Positions 12,154 to 19,967 of a DNA stretch of 64,000 nucleotides are shown in pieces. Where the stretch lies: assembly GCA_913055655.1 (NCBI GenBank), contig CAJXKA010000001.1:868842-932841 (forward strand). Direction: 5' to 3'. Both the position numbers and the translations under genes were made by a program. Position 1 is the stretch's first letter, and the number at the start of each line of letters is the position of its first letter. Origin of the DNA: an uncultured Oceanospirillales bacterium (GTDB lineage: Bacteria > Pseudomonadota > Gammaproteobacteria > Xanthomonadales > SZUA-36). Under the pieces are notes generated by a model that was not told the origin of the DNA, made no database searches, and worked only from the letters and a program-made list of their open reading frames with translations.

Positions 12154-12843
12154 TCAAGGCCGGTCGTCGGGGTCCCGGCTGCCGCCGTCATCGGGAAACC
12201 AGTCGGGAACGGTATCGTCGTCTTCCCACTCGTAACGCTTGATCGGTACCCGGTCGCGGTCGACGTACAGGAACGCCATGATCGCGCCCAGCAAGGCCCC
12301 GGAGAAATGCATCTCCCAGGACATGTCCGGACGAATGGGCAACAGCCCCCAGATCATCGACCCGTACAGGAACCAGACCGCCAGCGAGACGCCAACCGAG
12401 CGCAGGTCGCGCCTCAGCAGCCCGCCCAGGAAGACGTAGGCCAGGATGCCGTATACGAACCCGCTGGCGCCGATATGGATCGACGGCCGGCCAATGGCCC
12501 AGGCCAGCACGCCGGTCCCCAGCCAGACCATCGGCAACACCCGCAGCGCGGAGCGCGGATAGAGGTACAGCATGGCCGTCAGGCTCACCAGCAACGGCAG
12601 GGTGTTGGAAAAAAGGTGCTCGAAATTGGCGTGCAGCAACGGTGCCGTGAGGATGCCGACCAGGCCTTGCGCGTCACGCGGGCGCAGCCCAAAGCGGCCA
12701 AGGTCGAGGCCCAGGTAAGTATCAGCGATCCAGACAAACCACACGATGGCGGTGAAAATGACCGCGATACGGAACGCCAACGAGAAGTTGTGACGCGCCC
12801 TCGCCGAGTCGACGAAATCCGGATCCGGTGTGTCGAGTTGCAT
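12154..12843 (-). CDS. Rhomboid family intramembrane serine protease
   Basis: 229 residues, about six membrane helices. Catalytic Ser127 sits in GASG (125-128) and the partner His179 in WEMHFSGALLGA. The upstream HANFEHLFSN motif (His71, His76, Asn80) matches the oxyanion-stabilising HxxxxHxxxN. Cleaves transmembrane substrates within the inner membrane. The C-terminal tail is acidic and cytoplasmic (about residues 200-229, WEDDDTVPDWFPDDG), an extension beyond the catalytic core. Its start is 4 bases after the plsC stop on the same strand, implying cotranscription. Confidence 0.93.
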   Translation of the reverse strand: MQLDTPDPDFVDSARARHNFSLAFRIAVIFTAIVWFVWIADTYLGLDLGRFGLRPRDAQGLVGILTAPLLHANFEHLFSNTLPLLVSLTAMLYLYPRSALRVLPMVWLGTGVLAWAIGRPSIHIGASGFVYGILAYVFLGGLLRRDLRSVGVSLAVWFLYGSMIWGLLPIRPDMSWEMHFSGALLGAIMAFLYVDRDRVPIKRYEWEDDDTVPDWFPDDGGSRDPDDRP

Positions 12844-12847
12844 AACG

Positions 12848-13567
12848 TTAAAGCGTGGGCGAACCCAGTCCGGCAGCGATCGCGTCGCGGCTACGCTCTT
12901 TCAGCGCCACAACCGAAAGGCCTTCGGGCTCAATCGGCGGCTGCACCACCAGTCGCACCTTGCCCGGGAACAGCTTCATCGTCTTCGCCGGCAAGACCTC
13001 CCGGGTACCCACGATACTGACCGGCAGGATCGGCAAGCCCTGCTCCGCCGCCAGCCGGAACGCCCCGGACTTGAATGGACGCAGCCGGCCGTCCAGGCTG
13101 CGGGTGCCTTCCGGGAAGAACAGGATGCCGACGCCATCGCCAATGCGCTCCAGCGCTTCTTCGATGCTGCGCTTCGCGGCCTCGGGATTGCTCCGGTCGA
13201 CGATGATATGCCCGACTTTCTCGCAGGCTATACCGATACCGGGCAACTTCCGCAGCTCCTGCTTCATCACCCATCGCAGGTCCATCGGCAACCAGCCGTA
13301 AACCGCGATGATGTCGTACTGGCTGACGTGGTTGCAGACCACGACGTAGGTCTGCCCGTCCTGGATATGTTCCCTGCCCTCAACCGACACCAGGATGGGC
13401 GTCAGCCAGCCGATGCCTTTCGCCCAGGCGCCACCAACGACACGGCTGCCGAACGACGGGCTGATCAGCAGCGCCGCGATCACCGCGGCCCAGCCGCAGA
13501 GGAAGGACCAGATGGCCACGAACGGAAAAAAGACCAGCCATGCATAGATGCGGTACACCAGCACCAC
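12848..13567 (-). CDS. plsC: 1-acyl-sn-glycerol-3-phosphate acyltransferase
   Basis: About 239 residues. Contains the acyltransferase HX4D motif (CNHVSQYD), FFPEGTRSLDG and LPILPVSIVGTREVLP, with one N-terminal membrane helix (RIYAWLVFFPFVAIWSFLCGW). Makes phosphatidic acid from lysophosphatidate at the inner membrane. The frame stays open to an ATG at 13624, but that stretch encodes the hsp20 terminator hairpin and reads as low-complexity Gly/Ala/Pro, so one of the GTG codons at 13567, 13564 or 13558 is the likely start. Followed closely by the rhomboid gene. Confidence 0.88.
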   Translation of the reverse strand: MVLVYRIYAWLVFFPFVAIWSFLCGWAAVIAALLISPSFGSRVVGGAWAKGIGWLTPILVSVEGREHIQDGQTYVVVCNHVSQYDIIAVYGWLPMDLRWVMKQELRKLPGIGIACEKVGHIIVDRSNPEAAKRSIEEALERIGDGVGILFFPEGTRSLDGRLRPFKSGAFRLAAEQGLPILPVSIVGTREVLPAKTMKLFPGKVRLVVQPPIEPEGLSVVALKERSRDAIAAGLGSPTL

Positions 13568-13568
13568 G

Positions 13569-13597
13569 AAAAAAGGGGCGCCGGCCGGCGCCCCTTC
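13569..13597 (-). terminator. Intrinsic terminator of hsp20
   Basis: On the minus strand a perfect palindromic GC stem (GGGGCGCCGG/CCGGCGCCCC) is followed by TTTTTT. It lies 30 bases after the hsp20 stop and immediately abuts the start codons of plsC, so the two genes share very little space. Confidence 0.85.
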
Positions 13598-13626
13598 CTG
13601 GACTGACGTCCTGCCCGGGCTCAAGC

Positions 13627-14091
13627 TCAGGCCGCCTTCTCTTCGCGCTTCTCGACGTCGAGCAAGCGGCGGGCGGGCTGGATTTCAATCTTCCGGGGCT
13701 TCATCGCCTCCGGAATCTCGCGCTCCAGGTAGATGTGCAGCAAGCCGTTTTCCATTTCCGCGCCCGTGACCCTGACGTGGTCGGCGAGGTTGAAACGGCG
13801 TTCGAACGAACGCGTGGCGATGCCGCGATGCAGGTACTTCGCGTCATCATTTTCGTCGGCACGCTGGCCGGAAACGCTCAACACGTTCTGTTCGGTGGTG
13901 ATTTCGATGTCGTCTTCCGCAAAACCGGCCACGGCCATCGTCACCTGGTACTGGTTTTCATCCACGGCGGCGATGTTGTAGGGCGGGTAGCTGTTGCCCT
14001 GCTCCGGTCGTGAAGCAGACGCCAGCATGGATGCCAGCCGATCGAAACCGACAGACGTGCGGAAAAGCGGTGAAAGGTCAAAAGTCGTCAT
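13627..14091 (-). CDS. Small heat-shock protein, Hsp20/IbpA type
   Basis: 154 residues. N-terminal FDLSPLFRTSVGFDRLASML is the IbpA-type arm, the alpha-crystallin domain spans about 35-125 (YNIAAVDENQYQVTMAVAGFAEDDIEI ... LHIYLEREIPE), and a basic/acidic tail follows. ATP-independent holdase that keeps denatured proteins accessible to DnaK/ClpB. The ATG at 14091 follows a strong GGAGG (14104-14100) with 8-base spacing; an upstream in-frame ATG at 14115 would lie before the ribosome site. Expression is probably heat-induced at two levels: a sigma-32 promoter and a ROSE-like leader. Confidence 0.95.
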   Translation of the reverse strand: MTTFDLSPLFRTSVGFDRLASMLASASRPEQGNSYPPYNIAAVDENQYQVTMAVAGFAEDDIEITTEQNVLSVSGQRADENDDAKYLHRGIATRSFERRFNLADHVRVTGAEMENGLLHIYLEREIPEAMKPRKIEIQPARRLLDVEKREEKAA

Positions 14092-14095
14092 AACC

Positions 14096-14178
14096 ATATC
14101 CTCCAAGGGAAGCAATATCGTATTGGATGCCCGCCGATTCCGGCCGGGCGGTTCACGTGGCCCCTTACGGCAACCACG
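14096..14178 (-). promoter_or_regulatory. Candidate ROSE-type RNA thermometer in the hsp20 leader
   Basis: The hsp20 5' leader can fold into an ACGTGG/CCACGT stem, a GC-rich second hairpin (about 14126-14150), and a last hairpin at 14118-14096 in which CUUCC pairs with the ribosome site GGAGG and AUAU with AUAU, leaving a UG bulge inside AUAUUGCUUCC. The UUGCU strand with a bulged G opposite the Shine-Dalgarno sequence is the signature of ROSE elements, which melt on heating. Structure was drawn by hand. Confidence 0.65.
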
Positions 14179-14182
14179 TTCA

Positions 14183-14704
14183 CTAGATGGGATTATCCCC
14201 GGGGGATTTCAAGTACTCGACGTCGACCAGTTCGAGGTCGGCGGGCCCTTCGGGCAATTCAACCCGCACGACGTCGCCCGGCACGCGACCCAGCAACGAA
14301 CGCGCCACCGGCGAATCGACCGAGATCCAGCCCTGGTCAGCCCGGGTTTCGTCCGCGCCGACAATTCTCCAGGTCTTTTCCTCACCCTCATCGCCGACCA
14401 CGGTGACCCAGGCGCCGAATCGCACCTTCGTCCGGTCCTGCGGCACCCGGTCGACCACCTCGATAACATCGAGACGCTTGGTCAGGTAACGGATACGGCG
14501 GTCGATGCCGCCCAGCTGTTTCTTCCGGTAGATATACTCGGCATTCTCGGACCGGTCGCCCTCTGCCGCGGCTGCAGACAGCGCGCGCACCACTTCCGGT
14601 CGCTCGACACGCCACAGTTGCTTCAGTTCCGCCTTCAGCGCCGCCGCACCCTCCGCGGTGATGTAAGGGCTGGATGCCTTCGCCGGCGGTCGCCATCGTC
14701 CCAT
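14183..14704 (-). CDS. greB: Transcription elongation factor GreB
   Basis: 173 residues. N-terminal coiled-coil with the GreB signature [44 protein letters not shown] (acidic tip D and E residues in GDRSENAEY), then the FKBP-like C-terminal domain (FGAWVTVV ... RIVGADET ... [14 protein letters not shown]). Rescues backtracked RNA polymerase by stimulating transcript cleavage. The RPEV and IDRRIRYL segments favour GreB over GreA. Its 3' end carries the hsp20 heat-shock promoter. Divergent from the ECF sigma gene. Confidence 0.94.
   Translation of the reverse strand: MGRWRPPAKASSPYITAEGAAALKAELKQLWRVERPEVVRALSAAAAEGDRSENAEYIYRKKQLGGIDRRIRYLTKRLDVIEVVDRVPQDRTKVRFGAWVTVVGDEGEEKTWRIVGADETRADQGWISVDSPVARSLLGRVPGDVVRVELPEGPADLELVDVEYLKSPGDNPI
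14185..14213 (-). promoter_or_regulatory. Sigma-32 (RpoH) promoter of hsp20
   Basis: On the minus strand CTTGAAA (14213-14207), a 14-base spacer and TCCCATCT (14192-14185), almost identical to the heat-shock consensus CTTGAAA-N13/14-CCCCATnT. The transcript would start near 14178, about 87 bases before the start codon. The promoter overlaps the last codons of greB. Confidence 0.82.
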
Positions 14705-14743
14705 CTCGAATTCACTCCTTTCGACAGGCGTATAGTAGCTTCC

Positions 14744-14773
14744 TGCGACCTTTTCGTGACACCCAGCGTCCTA
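14744..14773 (+). promoter_or_regulatory. Candidate ECF-type autoregulatory promoter
   Basis: TGCGACC (14744-14750), 16 bases, CGTCCTA (14767-14773): an ECF-like -35 followed by a CGT-type -10. It lies directly in front of an ECF sigma gene. Transcription would begin almost at the ATG at 14782, so the mRNA could be nearly leaderless. Based on general ECF promoter form only. Confidence 0.4.
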
Positions 14774-14781
14774 CATTCCAG

Positions 14782-15372
14782 ATGACGGGCCCCATGACCC
14801 AATATGAACTCGACGAGATGACGCTCGCCGCGGCGCGACGCGGTGACGTGCGCGCCTGCGAGCGCATCTACCGGCAGTTCCACGCACCGGCGTTCAATGT
14901 CGCCGCACGCGTGCTGAACTGCCGGGAAACGGCGCGGGACGTGACCCAGGAGGCCTTCATCACGGCTTTCCGGCGCATCGGGCAGTTTCGGGGTGATGCG
15001 CCGTTCTGGGGCTGGATGAAGCGCGTGGTGGTGAACCACGCCATCAGCGCGCTTCGAAAACAGCCCAGCGCCGAAGTCGTGACCTTTGAAGACTTTCGTG
15101 CGTCTTCTGAGGGAGAGCAGGACAGTATCGGCCGCGCCATGGACCTGGAACAGGCCCTGGCGCACCTGGGGCCGGAAGACCGCGCCGTCGTCTGGCTGTA
15201 TGACGTGGAAGGCTACCGGCACGAAGAGATTGCCGAACAGTTCGGCATGACGGTGAGTTTTTCGAAAACCCGGCTGGCCCGCGCCCGCAAAACACTGCGC
15301 GAACTGATCGGCAGGCATGAGCAATCGGACGAAATGACTTTTGAATCACACAACACGGGACTGGTGACATGA
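14782..15372 (+). CDS. ECF-family RNA polymerase sigma factor
   Basis: About 196 residues. Sigma region 2 (about 25-90: CERIYRQFHAPAFNVAARVL, RDVTQEAFITAFRRIGQFRG) and region 4 (about 135-180: LEQALAHLGPEDRAVVWLYDVEGYRHEEIAEQFGMTVSFSKTRLARARK) with nothing long between, as in ECF sigmas. Directs RNA polymerase to a small regulon, probably envelope stress. ATG 14782 or 14794 are both possible; neither has a clear ribosome site. Stop overlaps the next gene (ATGA), and together with that gene and the PDZ protein it forms a sigma/anti-sigma/target operon. Confidence 0.9.
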   Translation: MTGPMTQYELDEMTLAAARRGDVRACERIYRQFHAPAFNVAARVLNCRETARDVTQEAFITAFRRIGQFRGDAPFWGWMKRVVVNHAISALRKQPSAEVVTFEDFRASSEGEQDSIGRAMDLEQALAHLGPEDRAVVWLYDVEGYRHEEIAEQFGMTVSFSKTRLARARKTLRELIGRHEQSDEMTFESHNTGLVT

Positions 15373-15926
15373 ACGACGACAAGCAGGCCATCGGAAACGG
15401 CATCCCCCGCGACCCGCTGGGGCTTGCCGACCTGCCACACATCAATCCTGATCACGATGACTGGTCCGCGATACGGGCCGCTATTGAAGCGGATACTGCT
15501 GACCGGCATGGCGACCAGCCTACGCAGCGCCCGGGCTGGCGACGATTCGGCGGCCTGGCGGCAGCCGCGTCGCTGGTCCTGGCCGTGGTGCTGAGCCTGG
15601 GCCAGCAGGACGCTCCCGGGCCAACGGCATCACCTCTCGCCACGCCGACGGTGGCAGTAAACGGCGACGTGGATGAACTGATCGCGATGTCGCAGGTGCT
15701 GGAAACCCGTTTGCGCAGGCTCCGCGCCGACACCGGCGCCCTGCCCGCGCGCTCGGTGCTTTGGGTATCGGAACTCGAAGACATGATCGCAAGGGTCGAC
15801 GGCGAACTCAGCATGGCGCCGGAATCGGTCGACCTTTGGGGACAACGCGTCAACCTGTTGCTGGACGTCGAATCCATCTATGTGCACCAGTTCGAACGCG
15901 AATACGGCCGAATGGCATCGCTGTAA
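15369..15926 (+). CDS. Putative anti-sigma factor, single-pass membrane protein
   Basis: 185 residues, start ATG overlapping the sigma stop. A soluble N-terminal about 58 residues (with DPLGLADLPHINPDHDDWSAIRAAIEAD) precedes one membrane helix (about 62-78, GGLAAAASLVLAVVLSLG). The periplasmic part is predicted helical with regular Leu/Met spacing (MSQVLETRLRRLRADTG ... SVDLWGQRVNLLLDVESIYVHQFERE). No sequence family is certain. Function as an anti-sigma is inferred from topology and coupling to the sigma gene; alternatives are an accessory signalling protein. Confidence 0.65.
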   Translation: MNDDKQAIGNGIPRDPLGLADLPHINPDHDDWSAIRAAIEADTADRHGDQPTQRPGWRRFGGLAAAASLVLAVVLSLGQQDAPGPTASPLATPTVAVNGDVDELIAMSQVLETRLRRLRADTGALPARSVLWVSELEDMIARVDGELSMAPESVDLWGQRVNLLLDVESIYVHQFEREYGRMASL

Positions 15927-15942
15927 ATACGAGGACAGGCAA

Positions 15943-17187
15943 ATGACCATCAAGACATATCCATCACTGACAGCAGCCATCGCCCTGGCGATGTCCATGA
16001 CCGCCCACGCCACACCACCCAAAGCCCCCGTCGCCCCGGCGGCACCGGCGCCGCCTTCCGTGAAGGCCATCCAGCAGTACGAAGAATCGCTCCGCGCCGC
16101 GGAGGCTGAGCAACGCGCCGCGCTGGAAGCCGTCGAGGCCGCCCGCGCTGAACTGGAAACCCGGGCACGGGCGCGGGCCATCCAGGCCGAGGAATCGCGC
16201 GAGGCGGCAGAAGTCGCCCGCGTACATGAGCATGAAGAGTTGCGCGAGGTACAGCGCGAACTCCAGCGCGCCCATGAGAACCTGCGGCGTGCTTCCCGCG
16301 AGGTCGCCCGTGTGCACCGCGACATCAACCGACCGGCGCCGCGCGTGGTCGAGTACCGCTTCAGCAGCGACGATACTGACCGCGCCGTCATTGGCGTGAT
16401 CCTGGGCGGCGATACCAACAACGGTGTCAAGGTGCTCGGGGTGTCGCCTGACGGCCCGGCAGAACGTGCGGGCCTGGCACCGGGCGACGTGATTATCGCC
16501 GTCATGGACCAGCCACTGGCCGGCGGGGGAACGTCACCCCAGCAGTTGCTGACGGAATCCGTCAAGGATATCGAAGTGGGTGACGAAATCGCCGTCACGG
16601 TCCTGCGCGACGGTGAAGAACGGCAATTCGAACTGGTCGCCTCGAAACGCGAACCGCTGACCTGGCACAGCTGGTCACAGCTGCGCACGGCGCCCGTCGA
16701 TAGCGAAACGGCCCAGGTATTGATTGAGCGCATCGAGGCCCCCGAAATCAACGGCGAGGAAATGGGCGCGCAGATGCAGGTACTGCGCGAGCGGTTCAGT
16801 GACGGCGACTGGGATTTCGAATTCGAGGAGTTCTCGGATTTCGGTGACGCCGTCATCTCCGGGACGAATATCTGGTTCGGCATGCCGCTGACCCGCGGAC
16901 TGAAAATGACCGGCCTTGAGCCCGGCCTGGGCCGCTATTTTGATTCTGATCGCGGCGTCCTGGTGCTGGAGGCGAACGAGGATAACGGTCTGCAGTTGCA
17001 GCCCGGCGATGTCATACTCCGGGTCGGCGATACCAGCGTCGAGCGCCCCTCTGATGTCATGCGCGCCCTGCGCGAGGTCGAGACCGGTAAACCACTGGCC
17101 ATTGCCATCAAGCGCGACCGCCGCGAACAGACCCTGGAAATCACGTTGCCCGAGAAGGAAGCCGTCAGCTTCTGGCGGCTCGACTGA
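15943..17187 (+). CDS. Secreted coiled-coil protein with two PDZ domains
   Basis: 414 residues. Signal peptide to about residue 22 (AIALAMSMTAHA), a Pro/Ala-rich stretch, then a long Glu/Arg/Ala heptad coiled coil (about 45-125). PDZ 1 at about 135-225 (IGVILGG ... GVSPDGPAERAGLAPGDVIIAV) and PDZ 2 at about 325-400 (GVLVLEAN ... LQPGDVILRVGDTSVERPSDVMRAL). No protease domain is present, so it is a periplasmic adaptor rather than a DegP/DegS enzyme. ATG 15943 follows GAGGACAGG. Third gene of the ECF sigma unit; a role in sensing or in the regulated stress response is inference. Confidence 0.8.
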   Translation: MTIKTYPSLTAAIALAMSMTAHATPPKAPVAPAAPAPPSVKAIQQYEESLRAAEAEQRAALEAVEAARAELETRARARAIQAEESREAAEVARVHEHEELREVQRELQRAHENLRRASREVARVHRDINRPAPRVVEYRFSSDDTDRAVIGVILGGDTNNGVKVLGVSPDGPAERAGLAPGDVIIAVMDQPLAGGGTSPQQLLTESVKDIEVGDEIAVTVLRDGEERQFELVASKREPLTWHSWSQLRTAPVDSETAQVLIERIEAPEINGEEMGAQMQVLRERFSDGDWDFEFEEFSDFGDAVISGTNIWFGMPLTRGLKMTGLEPGLGRYFDSDRGVLVLEANEDNGLQLQPGDVILRVGDTSVERPSDVMRALREVETGKPLAIAIKRDRREQTLEITLPEKEAVSFWRLD

Positions 17188-17216
17188 AACGCGGCGAGGC
17201 CGGATAATGCGCACCC

Positions 17217-18542
17217 ATGAGCGAAGCACAACGCAAAGTGGGTTTCGTCAGCCTGGGTTGCCCGAAAGCCCTGGTCGACTCCGAGCGCATCATTACCCAG
17301 CTTAAGACGGACGGCTACGATATCGCGCCCAGATACGAGGACGCCGATATCGTGGTCGTCAATACCTGCGGGTTTATTGACAGCGCGCGGGCGGAATCAC
17401 TGGAAGCCATCGGTGAAGCGCTCGACGCCAATGGCCGGGTGCTGGTCACCGGTTGCCTGGGCGCCGAGACAGGCACGATTCGCGACATCCATCCCCAGGT
17501 GCTGGATATTTCCGGCCCGCAGCAGTACGAACATGTTGTCGAAGCGGTCCATCGGCACGCGCCGATCACGCGCCGGCATGACCCTTTCCAGGACCTGGTG
17601 CCACCACAGGGTATTCGCCTGACGCCCAGGCACTACGCGTACCTGAAGATTTCAGAAGGCTGCAACCACCACTGCACGTTCTGCATCATTCCGTCGATGC
17701 GCGGCCGGCTGGTCAGCCGTCCCGCGGGCGATGTGCTCGGCGAGGCCGAGCGGCTGGTGGACTCGGGCGTGAAGGAACTCCTGGTCATTTCCCAGGACAC
17801 CTCGGCATACGGCTCGGACATCAAGTACCGCACGGACTTCTGGGGCGGTCGCCCGGTCCGGACCCGCCTGACGGAGCTCTGCGCAGCGATGGGGTCACTG
17901 GGCGCCTGGGTGCGCCTGCACTATGTCTACCCCTACCCCCATGTCGGTGAACTGCTGCCGCTGATGGCCGATGGCGTTGTACTGCCCTACCTCGACATTC
18001 CTTTACAGCACGGCAGCCCGCGCGTATTGAAAGCCATGCGCCGGCCCGCGGCGGCAGACCGTACCCTGGAGCGTATCCACCGCTGGCGCGAGGTCTGCCC
18101 GTCACTGACCATTCGCAGCACGTTTATCGTCGGCTTCCCGGGCGAGACCGATGACGACTTCCAGCAACTGATGGATTTTATCGGCGAAGCGGAACTCGAC
18201 CGGGTGGGCTGCTTTCGCTACTCGCCCGTCGAGGGCGCCCGCGCCAATGCCCTGGCCGACCCGGTGCCGGATCACGTCGCCCGCGAACGTGAAGCGGCAT
18301 TCATGGCCCTGCAGGCCGAAATCAGTGCCAGTCGCCTGGCCGCCAAGGTTGGCAGCATCCAGCCGGTACTGGTCGACGAAGCCGGCCCCGAGGGCGTGGT
18401 CGCCCGCAGCCATGCCGACGCACCGGAGATCGATGGTCTGGTCTACATCAACGGTTTGACGAATGCGAAACCGGGCGACCTGCTGGATGTCCGGATCACC
18501 GGTTCAGACGAACACGACCTGTTCGCCAGTTCGCTGGCCTGA
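17217..18542 (+). CDS. rimO: Ribosomal protein uS12 methylthiotransferase RimO
   Basis: 441 residues, the normal RimO length. N-terminal UPF0004 domain ([19 protein letters not shown]) with three cluster-binding Cys, the radical-SAM motif [25 protein letters not shown] and a C-terminal TRAM domain (about 375-440). Adds a methylthio group to Asp88/89 of ribosomal protein uS12. The 'DIPLQHGS...VLKAMRR' and '[14 protein letters not shown]' forms separate RimO from MiaB. Start ATG lies 29 bases after the PDZ gene. Confidence 0.96.
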   Translation: MSEAQRKVGFVSLGCPKALVDSERIITQLKTDGYDIAPRYEDADIVVVNTCGFIDSARAESLEAIGEALDANGRVLVTGCLGAETGTIRDIHPQVLDISGPQQYEHVVEAVHRHAPITRRHDPFQDLVPPQGIRLTPRHYAYLKISEGCNHHCTFCIIPSMRGRLVSRPAGDVLGEAERLVDSGVKELLVISQDTSAYGSDIKYRTDFWGGRPVRTRLTELCAAMGSLGAWVRLHYVYPYPHVGELLPLMADGVVLPYLDIPLQHGSPRVLKAMRRPAAADRTLERIHRWREVCPSLTIRSTFIVGFPGETDDDFQQLMDFIGEAELDRVGCFRYSPVEGARANALADPVPDHVAREREAAFMALQAEISASRLAAKVGSIQPVLVDEAGPEGVVARSHADAPEIDGLVYINGLTNAKPGDLLDVRITGSDEHDLFASSLA

Positions 18543-18546
18543 ACCC

Positions 18547-19566
18547 ATGACGCCGGTTACCCGCCTGCTGGCGCGCCACCGGGAACGCTTCGCCGAGCGT
18601 GCTCCGGCCTGGCTGAACCCAACTGCAGACCTTGCCTCCAGCTTTCCCGAAATCGCCTCGTCCGCGCATGTGTTTACCCAGGATTACGGAACTTTCGAAT
18701 CGCTGAATACCGTGAATGGCCACTGCCGTTTCGGCGATTTTCCCGACTGGCCAGTCCAGGGCCTGGACGACGTTGTCCTGACGCTTCCGCGGGGTAAGGA
18801 ATTCCTGGACATGATGATCGCCTGCGCTGCCGGCGCACTCAGTCCGGGCGGTCGTCTGTGGCTGGCCGGCGAGATTCGCGACGGCATCAAGTCCGCGACA
18901 CGGCGCCTGCAGTCGTCCTTCGCCCAGGTCACAAAAATCGACAGCGCGCGCCACTGCGCACTGGTCTGCGCGACGGGTCCCGCCCAAACGGCAACCTTCA
19001 ACCCGGAGGACTGGCGTCGCGAATGGTCGCTGGTACGGCCTGGCCGGTCACTGAACATCCAGTCCTGGCCCGGCGTTTTCAACCACGGTGCGCTGGACAA
19101 CGGGACCGCCCTGCTACTGGAAAACCTGCCAGTGTTTGCACCGGGCTCTCGGGTGCTGGACCTGGGCAGCGGCGCAGGTGTGATCGGTGCCGTGCTGCTG
19201 GCCGAAATGCCTGAACTGCAGGTCACCCTGGCCGACACCAGCGGTCTTGCCTGCCTCGCCACTTCCAGGACGTTGGCATGCAATCACCTGCAGGCAGAGG
19301 TCGTCGCTTCAGACGGGTTTTCACAGATTGAGGGCCAGTTCGACTGGATCGTCACCAACCCGCCATTCCACGCGGGTCACCGGGGAAACCCCGACATGAC
19401 GCCGCGTTTGCTGGCACCCGCCCGGAACTTTCTGGCTCCCCGCGGTCAGTTAATACTGGTCGCGAACCGTCACCTGCCTTACCAGGATTCGCTTCGTGGG
19501 CGATTCAGCAGCACTCGCGTCGTGACCAGAAATTCAGCCTTCCAGGTCCTGGCCTGCCAGGCCTGA
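18547..19566 (+). CDS. Class I SAM methyltransferase, RsmC/RlmG type
   Basis: 339 residues. A degenerate N-terminal methyltransferase-like half (about 1-160) and an active C-terminal half with motif I VLDLGSGAGVIGAVLL and the catalytic NPPFHAGH tetrapeptide typical of guanine-N2 rRNA methyltransferases. This double-domain layout and length match RsmC (16S m2G1207); RlmG has the same plan, so the exact target base is not certain. It starts 4 bases after the rimO stop, putting two ribosome-modifying genes in one unit. Confidence 0.85.
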   Translation: MTPVTRLLARHRERFAERAPAWLNPTADLASSFPEIASSAHVFTQDYGTFESLNTVNGHCRFGDFPDWPVQGLDDVVLTLPRGKEFLDMMIACAAGALSPGGRLWLAGEIRDGIKSATRRLQSSFAQVTKIDSARHCALVCATGPAQTATFNPEDWRREWSLVRPGRSLNIQSWPGVFNHGALDNGTALLLENLPVFAPGSRVLDLGSGAGVIGAVLLAEMPELQVTLADTSGLACLATSRTLACNHLQAEVVASDGFSQIEGQFDWIVTNPPFHAGHRGNPDMTPRLLAPARNFLAPRGQLILVANRHLPYQDSLRGRFSSTRVVTRNSAFQVLACQA

Positions 19567-19589
19567 TCGCATAAACGGAGAATACCTGT

Positions 19590-19967
19590 ATGCCCCAGAA
19601 CCGAATCGCCCCCGCCCGGTATATCCTGCCGGCGCTGCTCTTCACTGCGCTGGCCGCTTGCGGCGAAAACGAACCCGAACCCCAAAAGCAGCTGGACCCC
19701 CATGCCCGGTGGACCCGGGAGGCGCCCGCAGCGGTCAACCCCGGCATCATGGATGAAGCAATGGACGGTTCGAGCGTCGAGGCATTCGAGGCCGACATGG
19801 CGAAAGTACGTGAACAGGCCGGCAAACTCCCCTATGACCAGCTGAAAGGCGCCGTCGGCTACATGTTGACCTATGACCTCGCACTTAATCGAGACAAGGC
19901 CAAGCTGTATCGACGACTGGATGGGAAGACACCCAACGAGATCATCGCGCTGTCCAGGGCAAAGTAA
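19590..19967 (+). CDS. Small lipoprotein of unknown function
   Basis: 125 residues. Signal peptide ending in lipobox LAAC (Cys24), then a polar mature part of about 100 residues with 'MDGSSVEAFEADMAKV' and a closing 'LDGKTPNEIIALSRA'. The latter ending is reminiscent of small DUF6694-type lipoproteins that have no assigned role. The stop TAA overlaps the ATG of the SRAP gene (TAATG), an arrangement for coupled translation although the products act in different compartments. Confidence 0.7.
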   Translation: MPQNRIAPARYILPALLFTALAACGENEPEPQKQLDPHARWTREAPAAVNPGIMDEAMDGSSVEAFEADMAKVREQAGKLPYDQLKGAVGYMLTYDLALNRDKAKLYRRLDGKTPNEIIALSRAK

